From the NCBI RefSeq assembly GCF_000143415.4, contig NW_003314409.1, positions 124,001-188,000 of the forward strand: 64,000 bases of DNA. The letters run 5' to 3'. Within the stretch, counting starts at the first letter, position 1; each line of letters starts with the position of its first letter. The DNA is from Selaginella moellendorffii. Taxonomy: Eukaryota > Streptophyta > Lycopodiopsida > Selaginellales > Selaginellaceae. Position numbers and translations under genes: made by a program. The notes below the pieces were generated by a model, which was given only the letters and a program-made list of their open reading frames with translations, ran no database searches and had not been told where the DNA came from. Of the stretch, positions 10,095 through 23,057 are shown piece by piece.

Positions 10095-13000
10095 ATGAGT
10101 CTCAGCGAGTACTATTCAATGAGATTGGGCAACTAGTCTCGTTGCATATGCAGAGATGAAAACGATGATCCGAGTGGGTACACGTTTGGGTGCAAAGGTT
10201 TTGCATTCGTCCCTTGGGTATGGTTTTGGTTACCTTTTGTACCTAATAATATGAGCTTGCTCTTGGGCTCATAGGATGGATTTGAGATGCTCCGTTAGCA
10301 CGAGTTTACGCTTGGGCTTGTGTGTGGGGCACATTAGCAACTCGAGGCTACACTTTGAGTTGGCAGGATTAATGTTAGCCTATCGGTGGTTCCATGAGTT
10401 GTTCCATGCACTGTGGGTAAAAGCAAACCTTCCCTGAGTTTGCTATGAGTGGTAAATAGACTGGTCCGTAGCTATTTAGCACGGCACTAGTGGATCCTTC
10501 CTAGGCATGGATACAAGTGGATCAATCAAGACTGTAGGGATTAGTCTATTGATTCAAGTAATCATTGCCGTGCTCTCTCATAAACTTCTTTTGGATTGGA
10601 CTGAAGGCAGTGCGAAAGCAAGCTAGAGGTTTAGTAAAAGATGAGACCGAAAAGAGAGTCATCGGGGACGAAAGATCAAACACGTAAATCATTTTCTCTT
10701 CTTGGAGAGATGATTTGCAACGAGGTGTTGACTCATTGTTCATGTTCATATTATGCAATCAAGAGTCCCTACCTTGATGCATCTTGGAGATGATGGTCTT
10801 ACAATGGTGAGTTGTGGGATGGATAGAAGTGAAATGCTATACCATTTTGTCTAGGCTTGCTGTTGGAAGACTTGGGTTACAATGCTCAATTCTTTTCCGG
10901 GGAACCTTGCTATTGCTCCTTGAGTAGCTTGGTGTTGGTTTAGTTTTGAGTTTGGTCGGAAAGAGAGTGGCATGAGCTTGTCCATGTTGTGAACAAAAGT
11001 TGGTGGTGTTCAGTGTCGTAAATCTCTATCGGTGGAAGTGTGGCATTTATGTTGCATTTTGTCGAATTGAGTTGGCATTTGATAGTCACATAAACCTTTG
11101 AAGTAATAACATTGGCATTGCTCGTGGTGTTGCTCAATTAATGATCAAATCATTGTGATACTTATATCATATCCATGTGATAGTGAGCAATGTGTTTACG
11201 AAGTTGCTTGGTTAAACGATGATCAACCCCAAAGTGGTTGATAGTGAAGCTAGTCTACTTGCATGAAGTAGCATTGTAGTAGCTTTGACTGGATTCTCAA
11301 TAGTGGTCCATTATGCTAAGCTTAAGTTGGTTCCTTGTTTCCTTGAGTTTGCCCACTAAGGTGTTGGAAAGGGTTATAGCATTTACTTGCTATGGCTTGT
11401 TGGTTTATCTGTTAGCACTTGGAGTAGATTGTTGGATGGAAAAGGTGTGTAGTTAAAGCATTGATATCGCTAGCACTTGTGTTAGTGGAAGTGGCATTGT
11501 TGTTCGAGTAATGAGGAATTTTTCTTAGAGCTTGATTTTCCATGTCATTTTCTTGTTAGTGTTTTGGCTTCACATTAGATCCTGAAAGTGGTTGAAGAAG
11601 AGTGTTAGTGCAATGTAGATATCCGAAGATGTGGTCTTCGTGATCAAGCCTTGGATGTTCACTTTGCATTTTTGCGGATATCGGAGTTGGATGTCGGAAG
11701 TATGGGCAAAAAGATGTTCGATGCTTAAGCATACTATGGGTCTTGAGAATTTGTGTTGAGGTGAACTTATGTGAAGTTGTTAGTAGGAAGAAGTTGGTTG
11801 AGTCTTGAAAGTTTGTATTCCTAGACTGAGAGTCATTCTTTCTCTAGGATGGAAAATTTTTCCACAAATTTTCTTAGACTTTTCCAATGGCTGATCTGTT
11901 ATCACTTTGCTCGAAAACCATTCCATTTTCGTAAGCCAGTACAAACTAGTGAAGGGGTTGGAGTTGACTTCGGTTGGCTTAAATCTTAGTAGGTAATTTG
12001 TATGATGCAGCCCGAAAGGGATGCTAACTTTTAGGGCTAAAGCAATTGAGTTGGATAGAGTTTGAAGTTAATGTAGAAAAGTGGCCGTTGCACTTTTCTA
12101 GAAAGGTGACCCTTGTGCCTTTCTTTTGTAGCGTTATGCTTGGTGGCAGGTTGCACTTTGCATTTCGTTAGACTCTATGAGAGTAGTGGGCTCTCACTGA
12201 TCTTGACTTGGTCTTGGTGGCCCTGCACCTTGGCTAAGGATGGTGATGTCCAACTTAGTTGTTTGAGTTTGAGATGTTAGTACCCATACTATAGCTTTGT
12301 CTATGAGGAGGTTGTGTACCAATATGAGTCCATCTCATGGTCTTCACTTAAGTTTCAACTTAGTGTTGATCATGCATAGCTAGCCTCTTCAAGGCATGTT
12401 CAGAGCTATTGACTAAATGCATTGGTGAGCTTATTGCGGTTGAGTTGGATTCGAGTGGTCATTTAGTTTGTGCTTGTCTATGAACCTTTATCTCGTTCAT
12501 GAGGTGTTACGTTCATGTTGGACAAGTATATAACTCGAATGCATGAGTTTAGTGTTGGGTCTTGTAAAGGCAAGTTGACAGAGTGATTGTTAGTTGCTCT
12601 GCGACTAGTGATTGCTTGTAGACTTTGTCAAGGACTGTTGACACTTGTTTCACTCAATGATGACTTAGCAGTGATGGGCTTACTTTACCGGATGGTGTTG
12701 CGAAGGATCGTGTCGTTAGACTTACATGGTTTTTCCATGTTGGCAAATCGACTCTACTTCTGTCGATATCATTTGGTTGTGTTTGGTTCATAGTGTTGGA
12801 TTTCATAAAGTCTTGGACGTGGTGAATCACTCCTTGATGATGTATTATCTGTAGCTGAGTATTGTTGAAGGATTAGTCTCGGATACTGAGTAAAGTATCT
12901 TCGACTTTGGTTAGCTTAGTTGCTAAAGAGTTTTAGGTGGTGATTCACTCTTGCTTTCTTCTAGCTTTGTTCTGGTGTTGATGGCATTGAAGTGATGCCT

Positions 13001-14275
13001 TATCATTGACATTGTTGTTATTGCGATTTGAGTGAGATGAGATGTTTCTCCTTAGGATTGACATTGAGTTTCATTAGTCTTAATGAGGATAGTGTTGATG
13101 ATTTGACTATAGCTATGTGTTATTGGCATTCATGCATTTGCTAGTTAGCAACTATATTGACGTTCAAACGAGCTGAGTGGCAAGTTTGAGTTAGTTGTGT
13201 TCTAGACGAGATTATTTAGTAGGGGTTGAGCTTTGGCTTTTCCTTGAAAAATGATTTAGTCGTGAACTATGCTAACTCTACAAGTGGAAGAGTTAGTGAT
13301 CAATATTGAAGTGATCAAATTCTTGTTGGATTTGAGTTGGGATATATTGATCCTTGATGATTCTTCTTGTGCTTGTTATGAAGTGAGTTACGTCTTGCTA
13401 TAGATGGATTCATGGAGGATCGATTAGATGATCACTTGTTGAGCATAGCTTCGTTATGCTTAGCTTTTGGATTGATCCAGATATGCTCTTCAATAGCTTT
13501 GGCATTATGAAGTTTAGCTTATAGATGTGTTGAGGAAGATATTGTGGGTTGCACCATGATTTCTTCTTTGGCATTTAAGTTAGTTCATGCAAGGCTTGTG
13601 ATCATTATTAGGCAAGACTTGGTTATAGGCTTCTTCAAGCTTTTGGTTCTTTGAGTTTTATGCTCATTGTTCCATTTGTTAGGAGTTGTTGGGGAAGGCA
13701 TTTTGGCTTGTTAGCTTCGATGTTAAAGTTGGCTCTTGCATCTGGCAATCATTGTTAATGATTGACTGTCATTTAGGATATTGATTATCCTTGTCAAAGG
13801 TGTTGCTTTGTTATTGTTGATATAGAAGGATTCGCTGTTCTTCAGGATGGTAGATTCTTTCTTCAATGATGATTATGCATTTCTTTCTTGATAGGATGAT
13901 TAATGATCTTTCATGATGGTTGGTTGTTTTCTTTGATAGCTTTTGGCTTTTCGCAATACCGCATGTTCTTTGTAGTTTGCTCTGGATTGGTCTTTTGGGT
14001 TTGAGACATCAGTAGGATGTTGCTGACACTTGCTTAGGCAACTTGAGTTCCTTAGTACTGTTGGCTGGGATCTATTCAGATGGGCTTTTGTGATAGTTGG
14101 CAGGAGTGAGTGTTTGTTGGTCTTACCACATTCATTCTGTTCTGTTGATTATTGCTCGAGTTAGTTTTGATAGATTGGGATGTTATCCTTTGGGTGATAC
14201 ATTCGCGAGCATTTTGCTTGTCAGTCAATGATACTTTGTGTTTTTTGAGTTATCTTTCGTAAGTTGTTGTAGATT
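10095..14275 (+). other. Gene-free T/G-rich interior of a decayed element
   Basis: About 4.2 kb, strikingly C-poor and T/G-rich on the + strand. The longest ORF is about 70 codons and none has a recognisable domain. Given the primer site immediately upstream it is probably the interior of a decayed, non-coding retroelement. I see no host gene, RNA gene or repeat array in it. Confidence 0.5.
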
Positions 14276-15313
14276 TGTGAGTCGAAGATCGAGTCCAAGA
14301 CTGACTCTGAGACCAAGTTTGAGATAGAGTCTGGGATCGAGTCCGAGGTTGAATTGGAGACCGAGTTCAAGACAGAGTCCAAGATCCAAATCGGGTCCGA
14401 GACCGAGTCCGAGGTTGAGTCCGAAGTCGAGTCCGAGATCGGGTCCGAGATCGAGTCCGAGATCGAGTCTGAGACCGAGTCCGAAGTCGGGTCTGAGATC
14501 GAGTCCGAGACTGAGTCCGAGTACTAATACGGGTCAAGGGGTGAAAGCCCAAAGCGTGCGTCTCCCGGGGGGGGGGGGGGCTGCAGGGGGTTCCAAAAGT
14601 ATAGTAGGAATAGTGAGGATCAGGAACTAGTCTTGAAAGAACTCTTCAGTGGTGCTTTCAAATTGACTTAAGGTTGAGACTGGGTCTGAGAGGCCTTGGG
14701 TGGGAGTGAGCAGGGACTTGGGTGGTGCCAGAGGGGCCACCCCAGAAAGTGCTCAAGAGTAGCTCCCACTCTCGAAAGGGAAATTGACTATAGTGCTCCT
14801 AGCTCATGTGGAGTGGTGCCCCACTTGAGTACCATGCGGCTCATTGGTCCTCGCCCTTCCTAGGGGCTTGGGCCTTCCTTCGGGATGGAAGTGGGGGGGT
14901 AGAGGTACCCATACCGGGCCATTAGGCCATGGTGCTTTGCCCCGGCGTCCCGAAGCAAGTGTTGCACCCAAGACTTAGGATTTAGAGGGTCTTATGATCA
15001 AGTCTTGTGGTACCAAGGGGGTAAGGAACTTGGAGGCTTGGTGTGCTTGGCTGCTTGTGCCTGCGGGGAGTGTAGTTGAACCTTAAGTCTAGTCTAACCC
15101 GGGGAGGGGGATTGGGAGAGATTTGGGAATCCGTGGATGGATGGCTAACGCTCCGTTGCTCGTGTAGTGAGTAGCTGAAACCAAGTAGGACCAAGTAGGA
15201 GCTGGTAATATAGGTGGGAACCTTGGCGAGGGAACTTAGCAAAAGCAAAGGCAATGTTGGACAGATAGACAAGGTAAGCTGGCAAATTGGAAAGGAAAAA
15301 TTTGTGGCTTACA
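14276..15313 (+). repeat. LTR of a third, gag-bearing element
   Basis: The segment begins TGTGAG, like the complete element's LTR, and ends GGCTTACA directly before a primer-binding site. It contains a GAGTCC/GAGATC minisatellite (14280-14525), a G run at 14565-14580 and the GGGGGTTCCAAAAGTATAGTAGG block. The right boundary is firm; the left boundary is inferred from the shared TGTGAG start. Confidence 0.6.
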
Positions 15314-15316
15314 ATT

Positions 15317-15328
15317 TGGTATCAGAGC
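15317..15328 (+). other. Primer-binding site (exact tRNA-iMet type)
   Basis: TGGTATCAGAGC, an exact match to the plant initiator-tRNA primer consensus, three bases after the LTR end. Confidence 0.85.
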
Positions 15329-15372
15329 CTTTTCCTCAGTTCTAGTGAAGGATAGAGGCGGATTGCTAGGAG

Positions 15373-16565
15373 ATGGCAAAGGCAAGGCAGAAACGAACCA
15401 AGGCGGAGACGGAACCTCCTCCAGAGCTGGAGCCTCCAGTCAAACAAGAGGCTATGGATGAGGAATCCTTGCATGAGGAGGACTCCAGTGAGGAAACTTC
15501 CAAACAGGAGTCCGATAGCGAGGTGCGGTCATCCAAGTCTCAATTGGACATTCTAGAAGGACAATTGGCACAGACCAATGCTCTGTTGGAGACTCTCATA
15601 CGCAAGCTAAAGCGTGATGAGAAGCAGAAGAAAAAGCGAAAGACTGCAGATGCTGGCAGTGCAGAAGGTGTGGACCCTTCGGTAGGGACTGAGGCAGAAC
15701 CAAACAAGGTCGAACAGACCAAAGTGGAATCAGTCCCTCAGGCAGTTCCCAAGTACAAACCAAAGCCCCCATCGGTTTTCAAGGGAGTGAACAACTATAA
15801 GGTGGTGAAGGATTAGTTTTATGATATGGAGGACTACTTTCGAGTGTTGTGGTTATCGAGCTCGGAGAAGGTCCCATGTGCAAAGCCATACTTGGCAAAT
15901 AATGCCAGTCTTGGTGGAGAACAACGGAGGCCAATGAAGGACCGGTGGCCACTTGGGACATGATGAAGGCGAGGATCTATGCGACTTACGTTCCTCTGAA
16001 TGCTACTCTGCATCTAAGAGACGAGCTGAGTAGGCTAAAGTAGATCGGAACCATTCAGGAGTATGTGAATGGTTTCATGGCAAAGAGGATACTTGTCATG
16101 GACATGGGGGATATGGATGCGTTCTATGCATTCATATCGGGCTTGCAAACCTGGGCTTGCGGCGAGGTGATGCATTGGAACCCGACCAATTACAAAGAAG
16201 CATTGGATGCGGCTATCAAGGTGCATTTCAATGATAACCTGCGAAAGGGGAACACGACGGGGTCGGGGTCCACGTTTAGCAAAGGGGCCAAACCAAGGGG
16301 AACATATAACAAAGGGAAATTCAAGAAGAGTTTCTCTAAGAATGAGTCCTCGGGGTTCCGGAAAGGCAAATCCGGTGGCCAACGAGCAAGTATGTGGGGG
16401 AGTCAAGCAAAAAGAGACAAACCCACGGATAAAAAGGTCAAGTCATTTAGCAGTGTGGGAAACAACGTATGCTAGAACTACGGTGAAGTGGGACACTTTT
16501 CGAGGGAATGTCCCTACCCGAAGAAGGCCAGAGCTAATATGGCCATTAAGTCGGGTGAAGTGTAA
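15373..16565 (+). pseudogene. Decayed retrotransposon gag
   Basis: The reading frame starts at ATG 15373 with a highly charged N-terminus (147 codons to a TAG at 15814). A gag-like core follows, with LRDELSRL and EYVNGFMAKR segments, then a basic tail. A CCHC zinc knuckle is visible as C-x2-Y-GEVGH-FSRE-C near 16470-16515, with its second cysteine replaced by tyrosine. The frame is broken by TAG at 15814, 16041 and 16473 and by an apparent one-base loss near 15912. The layout resembles Ty3/gypsy-type Retrotrans_gag proteins. No protease, reverse transcriptase or integrase follows. Clearly non-functional. Confidence 0.75.
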
Positions 16566-17180
16566 ATTGAGGTATGTGATCCAGTCCCTAGCTCAAAATT
16601 ACTCATTACCCGAGCAACTTTGGTAGAGAGTCATGAGAGAGTTCCATGTGAAGTGGAAAAGATTTCCACACTGTGAAGCAACATGGGAACTGAAGGAGAT
16701 CTAGCGAACACACGAGATCTAGTGGAGGAATTTTTGCAAAGCAGAACTCTAAGTACTTATGCAGAGTTCAATTAAAGTATCAATTCGTGAAGTTGAGCAA
16801 TGGCATATGTTGGGACCCGAAGGTGTGCCGAAGGTAAGCTAATTAGCATGGGTTAGCTAGGTCGACCAAGCATAGGGAACTACACCCGACTCCCTACAAG
16901 GATGTCGAATCTATAGACGTATTCTACAGAGGTTGGGTTCGAGTCCCAACCCCTTAGTAAAGCAAGGTTGGGTTCAAGTCCCAACCCCATACTAGGGTGT
17001 GGTGAGGTGAGGAGTATAGAGACATCTATATTCCGTTGTCATGGGCTTTTGGCTGGGGAGGCTAACTTAGGCACACCGCTAAATGGGGGGATGCCCCCAG
17101 AGACATGGTCAACAAGTCGTAGGATAAAAAAAAGATGTTCGATGTGGGCATCGAACTTCTTCTATGGGTGGTGGAGTTTT
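16566..17180 (+). mobile_element. 3' remainder of the gag-bearing element
   Basis: Contains two T-arm-like motifs (16931-16951 and 16966-16986) and surrounding sequence similar to 4935-5290. It ends at a polypurine tract (17162-17180, ATGGGTGGTGGAGTTTT) nearly identical to that before the complete element's 3' LTR. No LTR follows, so the element is truncated here. This marks the border of the repeat block. Confidence 0.6.
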
Positions 17181-17431
17181 AAGGAACCAACTCTCCAATA
17201 AAATTCAAAATTTGGCAAAAAGCTAATACAGATTTAGAGAAAAAAAAAAACAATAAAACAAAATCAAAAGCTTAATCCTAAACATTAAATAAAGTTTATT
17301 ACCTTTCTTTTCCACTAATGTAAATGCTTGGGATATAAGAATAAATGTATTAATTAAGAAGGAATAGACCAGATTCAGTTACAAATACATACATACATAC
17401 AAATTCTCTTTAATCCAAAAAGACCTTGGTA

Positions 17432-19834
17432 TCAACCTGTGGAGCCTTGGTAAATGTTAGCCATCAATGAGTAGGCAGAGGCATCGCCACCATCGCCCAT
17501 CTCCACCAGTGCCTCAAATGCAAGCTTTCCCACACCACTGCTTCCCCACTTTCTACACGAGCTCATGAGAGACTTCCACGCTGCTGGGCTTGCTCTCACA
17601 GGCATGATCCTGAGAATCTGGATTGCCGCATCTAACTCGTTGGCCCGGCTGAGAAGATCGATCAAACAAGTATAGTGGTCGATGCCTGGAGCCAGGCCAA
17701 ACTCTCGGGTCATCCTCTCGAAGTAGAGCTTGCCTCTGGCCACAAGACCTGCATGGCTGCAAGCCGTGAGAAGGCAAACGAAGGTGATGGCGTCGGGCTT
17801 GCAGCCCTCGTCTAGCATGCTTGCAAAGAGATGGAAGACGTCGTCGGTGTCTCCCTGGCGACTGGAACCTGCAATGATCGTGTTGCAGGCGACCACATCT
17901 TTGCTTGCCAGTGACTCGAAGATCTGGAGGGTGTGGAGCATGCTTCCACATTTCCCATACACGTCCATGAGTGAGTTTGCAAGGATACCGTTGTTCTCCA
18001 TTCCACACCGGCATATATCGCCATGGATTGGAGCTAGAGCTGCCAGGCTTCCACACGACTTGAGAGCGGCGACGAAGGTCTGTGCTCCAGGCTCCCACTC
18101 TCTCATCTCCAATCTCATCACCGAGAAGAGCTCCAGAGCGAGAGAGAACTCCCCGTTTTCCGCATAGCCGAGGAGGAGTGCTGTCCAGGAGACGACGTTG
18201 TGGCAAGGCATGGTGTCGAAAACCAAGCGAGCATCATCCAAAACACTCCCACACTTTGCGTAGACGTCCACCAGCGTGTTGGCCAGGAAGGTTTCGGTGT
18301 CAAGCCGGGCTTCCAGTGCTCGAGAGTGCACCAGCATCGTGTTTTCAAGACTTTGAAGCTTGACTAGCTTCCCATCGATCTTTCGGCCAGCTTCTTTCAT
18401 CGCAAGACTGGCACAGGCGGCGAGAGCAGCGAGAAAACTGGGTGTATCGGCACTGCATCCTTCGTCTTGCATCCGAAAAAAGAGACTTAGGCTGGTTTCT
18501 TCCAGGCCTTTCTCAGTGTAGCCAAGGATGAGGGACGTCCACAGCACAACATCTCGACGAGGAGCACTGTCAAAAACTTGGCGAGCTTCTTCCAAGCTCC
18601 CACACTTGGCGTACACGTCTACCAGGCGGCTGGCCACGAACAAGTCCGAGTCGTAGCAAAGGCTCGACGCTTGCGAATGGATCACTCTTGCTTTCTCCAA
18701 AGAAGAGATCTTCATGAGCTTTCCATCCGCTTCCCGGGCCTGTTCTCTCACGGCTACGCTCGTCAAGGCCTTGAGAGCGGCGACGAAGACAAGCTTGTCT
18801 GGCTGGAAGTTTCCCATCTGGTCGAACAGTGCCAAAGCTAGCTCTCCCTGTCCACTGTCTGTATACCCGAGCATCAAAGAAGTCCAAGAAGCCAAGCTAT
18901 GGCACGGCATCCCATCAAAGACCCTCCTGGAATCCACCATGCTTCCACACTTTCCATACATGTCGATCAGACTGTTCCTCACCCGGACGTCACAGTCGAA
19001 TCCAAAAGTCGCAGCTCGAGCATGCACGTCCCTGCCTCTTTCCAGAGCTCTCCATCTCACAAAGCTCCCATCTCCGGCTAGAGTTCTCTCCTCCCTGGCT
19101 GCCAAGCTGCCGCAAGCGTTTAACGCAGTCACGAAAGTCACAGCGTCGGCTTCCATGTCTCGAGCTTCCATCCGTGCAAGCAAATCCAAAGCCATCTCCT
19201 CCTGCTTGTTCTCGACATACCCGGCCATGAGCGACGTCCAAGAGACCTTGTCCGGGTGCTTGATCCCCTCGAAAACCCTGCGCGATTCCTCCAGGCTCCC
19301 ACACTTGATATACATGGCGATCAAGCTGCTAGTCACGAAACCATCAGTATCACACCCACACTCGGAAGCTTTCGAGTGAAGCGCCATACCTCTGTGGAGC
19401 GAGCTCGGTTTCACGAGCTTTCCATGGACGCGTTGGGCCTCCTCCTTGGCAGCGACGCTGGAGCAAGCCTTGAGCGCCGCGACGAGAGCTCGAGCGTTGG
19501 GCTGGCAGCCGTGGGCCTGCATTTCCTCAAAGAGCTCCAGGGCCGTGTCGCCATAGCCACTGTCCGTGTAGCCCAGCATCAAAGCCGTCCAGGAGACGAT
19601 ACCGCGGTGGGGCATCTTGTCGAAGACGGCGCGAGCCTCGGCCATGGCGCCACACTTGGAGTACATGCTGATGAGCGTGTTGGCCACGAATGGAATGGAG
19701 TCGTCCCCGGCGATGGCGGCATCGGAGTGGAGGATCCGACCTCTTTCCAAATCCCTGGAGCTGCCGCAAGATTTCAGTGCCGCCACGAGATGGCCGAGGC
19801 TACTCACCCCCGATTTTGGCTGCTGCAAATGCAT
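17432..19834 (-). CDS. Pentatricopeptide-repeat protein, PLS class
   Basis: An intronless 800-residue protein from ATG 19834. PPR proteins bind organellar RNA one base per repeat and act in editing, splicing or processing. PLS-type blocks repeat through the chain, marked by LIDMYGKCGSM and VVSWTALLLGYAENG-like motifs, and a short E-like C-terminus (IDHYTCLIDLLSRANELDAA, then SLMANIYQ) ends it. There is no DYW deaminase domain, so any editing role would need a partner deaminase. Four blocks carry an extra stretch of about 16 residues (KEEA...GKLVK.SSLE) between the usual L-motif halves, so the array probably grew by whole-block duplication. The N-terminus is short and gives no clear transit peptide. 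Its start codon lies 146 bp from that of the divergent PGES2-like gene. Confidence 0.9.
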   Translation of the reverse strand: MHLQQPKSGVSSLGHLVAALKSCGSSRDLERGRILHSDAAIAGDDSIPFVANTLISMYSKCGAMAEARAVFDKMPHRGIVSWTALMLGYTDSGYGDTALELFEEMQAHGCQPNARALVAALKACSSVAAKEEAQRVHGKLVKPSSLHRGMALHSKASECGCDTDGFVTSSLIAMYIKCGSLEESRRVFEGIKHPDKVSWTSLMAGYVENKQEEMALDLLARMEARDMEADAVTFVTALNACGSLAAREERTLAGDGSFVRWRALERGRDVHARAATFGFDCDVRVRNSLIDMYGKCGSMVDSRRVFDGMPCHSLASWTSLMLGYTDSGQGELALALFDQMGNFQPDKLVFVAALKALTSVAVREQAREADGKLMKISSLEKARVIHSQASSLCYDSDLFVASRLVDVYAKCGSLEEARQVFDSAPRRDVVLWTSLILGYTEKGLEETSLSLFFRMQDEGCSADTPSFLAALAACASLAMKEAGRKIDGKLVKLQSLENTMLVHSRALEARLDTETFLANTLVDVYAKCGSVLDDARLVFDTMPCHNVVSWTALLLGYAENGEFSLALELFSVMRLEMREWEPGAQTFVAALKSCGSLAALAPIHGDICRCGMENNGILANSLMDVYGKCGSMLHTLQIFESLASKDVVACNTIIAGSSRQGDTDDVFHLFASMLDEGCKPDAITFVCLLTACSHAGLVARGKLYFERMTREFGLAPGIDHYTCLIDLLSRANELDAAIQILRIMPVRASPAAWKSLMSSCRKWGSSGVGKLAFEALVEMGDGGDASAYSLMANIYQGSTG

Positions 19835-19980
19835 TGTCCGCGACTCAAGCTCTACCTAGAACCCTAAAATCTCTATTTTCCCGCTGGAAGATACACCGCC
19901 TTTCGGGGAGAATATTCACACGAGAATATTCTCTTTCCTGAACACTCAAGAACCAGGGCAAGAGTGTCTTGGTTCATTTG

Positions 19981-21328
<1,348 letters not shown>

Positions 21329-21710
21329 CTTTCAGTCTCTTCTTTTCGGTGGATCGATCGAGCCATAGAGAAGTTGCAAAGTAGAGCCACTAGAGAGAGA
21401 ATAAGAACAGTGGATGTTCTTCGCAGTTTTGGAATATACGGTGTCTTACGTGGCTGCATTCTGTTGGACTACGTGTGCCGTTCACACACCACACTTAATG
21501 CGGATAGTTCGCTGTCCACGTGGCAAACTGCAATAGGCTGCCTTTCTAAAGGCGATAGGGCGATAGTTTTGCTGGGAGAGGAGAGAGAGAGAGAGAAAGA
21601 GAGAGGAGGGCACGATTTTGTTCTTCCTGGGCGATCGATCGATCCCTGGAAAGCTCTTTGGCGCAGCGGCGCCGGTCTTCGGCGCATGGATTAGCACAGA
21701 TCGCTCCGCA

Positions 21711-23057
21711 ATGAGGTTCGTAGCTTGCTCTAGTTGTCGATTGGAGACTGGAGTCGTTGCTTCGCAGAAATCTGTGTCAAATTCCCCAGGAGTAGCCGCA
21801 GGAGGAAGCAACAGGGTAGGATTGATAGGGAGTGTAGTAGTGTGTAGTAGCCAGAATCGTCATGGGGGTTTTCTTGGGTGGAGCATCATGGCAAAGCGTG
21901 GTGTTTCTCATTCTTCCGGTTCTCACAAGGTCTTCATTCTAGATTCTTCGTCATCGTCGCTTGCCCGGCATAGGTCGCATCGACGGGCTGGCAAATGCAA
22001 TGCAATCTTGGAAGACCAAGGGTCGAGCGCTTCGTTTGGCACGGGAATTTGGAATAGCTTCTCCGAGTTCTTCCGGATAGTGATCCAGCAGGAGGAGAGC
22101 CCGCTCTTGGGCGAGAGTTCTTCGACGTCAGGCATCCATCTCCACAAGAGTTTGAGCGAGCTGCCTTTGATCCACGTCTGCCCGACGTCCATCCCGGCTG
22201 CCCACGACCTCGACTCGGCGGACGAGGTGTTGAGCCAGCTTCTCTACGCGGGCTTCGGCAGGATCGGCTCCACTTTGGACGGTTTGCTCGCCGTGATCTT
22301 CCCCTCGCTCGGCGATCCCAGCGGCGACATGGCGGACGTGAAGATGGATCCAGTCGCGGAGCTGTGCGCTCCGTCCAGCCGCTGCGTCACGGCCGAGGAT
22401 TTCTCCGGCTCGCTCGACCAGTTCTACGCATGGCTCAAGGAGAGGCTCCCGCAGGGTGGCGCTCTGTTGGATCTCTGGGGAACAGCTCCGGGAACCAAGC
22501 GCGTCGCCAACTTATGGCGAGAGCTCCTGGAGGGCGAGATCTCCCTCGAGGACTCGCGCCCGCCCAAGCGGACTGTTCACGTTGCGAGCGTCCAGATCGT
22601 GAACGAGAGCGGCGAGATGCTGGTGGAAGCGTACCAGGAGATGGCGGACGGGAGGATCCGGCCCAGGAACCGGCCACTCTCGGAGAAGATGCGGCCCGGC
22701 GAGAGCGTGGAGGAGGCGTGCTTGCGCGGGATCTCGGAGGAGCTGGGCTGCGCGATCGATCAGGTGGCGCTACTGCGCGAGAGCTACCAGAGAGTGGAGG
22801 AGGAGCGGGAGTCCTTCTCCTATCCGGGGCTCTCGACCAGGTACGTGATCCATACGATCACCGCGCATGTCAAGCAGCTCCCTCAAACGGACTTCGACAC
22901 GGAGGAGGACGAGGATGGGAATGGCGGTGGCGGTGGCGGTGGCGGAGCGGCGGTGTTGGTGGCCGCCAGTGGAAGAACCGCGACTGCTACCAGCTGCCTG
23001 GGCGGCGCGGTGGGCGTGAGGAAACATTTTTGGAAGTGGGTACAACAAGCTCCATAG
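21711..23057 (+). CDS. Nudix-domain-like protein
   Basis: Single exon, 448 residues from ATG 21711 (the frame is open further upstream but without ATG). The first 200 residues are low-complexity and Ser-rich, possibly a transit region. From about residue 288, VHVASVQIVNESGEMLVEAY resembles the opening strands of a Nudix fold. The Nudix box region follows at about 323-346 as MRPGESVEEACLRGISEELG. The canonical box is Gx5Ex7REUxEExGU. Here the first glycine is glutamate and the RE glutamate is glycine, while the EE pair is kept. The C-terminal part has an acidic and a poly-Gly stretch before FWKWV. Nudix enzymes hydrolyse nucleoside-diphosphate derivatives; with these changes catalysis is uncertain. 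The 5' leader carries GA-rich repeats (about 21579-21607). Confidence 0.7.
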   Translation: MRFVACSSCRLETGVVASQKSVSNSPGVAAGGSNRVGLIGSVVVCSSQNRHGGFLGWSIMAKRGVSHSSGSHKVFILDSSSSSLARHRSHRRAGKCNAILEDQGSSASFGTGIWNSFSEFFRIVIQQEESPLLGESSSTSGIHLHKSLSELPLIHVCPTSIPAAHDLDSADEVLSQLLYAGFGRIGSTLDGLLAVIFPSLGDPSGDMADVKMDPVAELCAPSSRCVTAEDFSGSLDQFYAWLKERLPQGGALLDLWGTAPGTKRVANLWRELLEGEISLEDSRPPKRTVHVASVQIVNESGEMLVEAYQEMADGRIRPRNRPLSEKMRPGESVEEACLRGISEELGCAIDQVALLRESYQRVEEERESFSYPGLSTRYVIHTITAHVKQLPQTDFDTEEDEDGNGGGGGGGGAAVLVAASGRTATATSCLGGAVGVRKHFWKWVQQAP

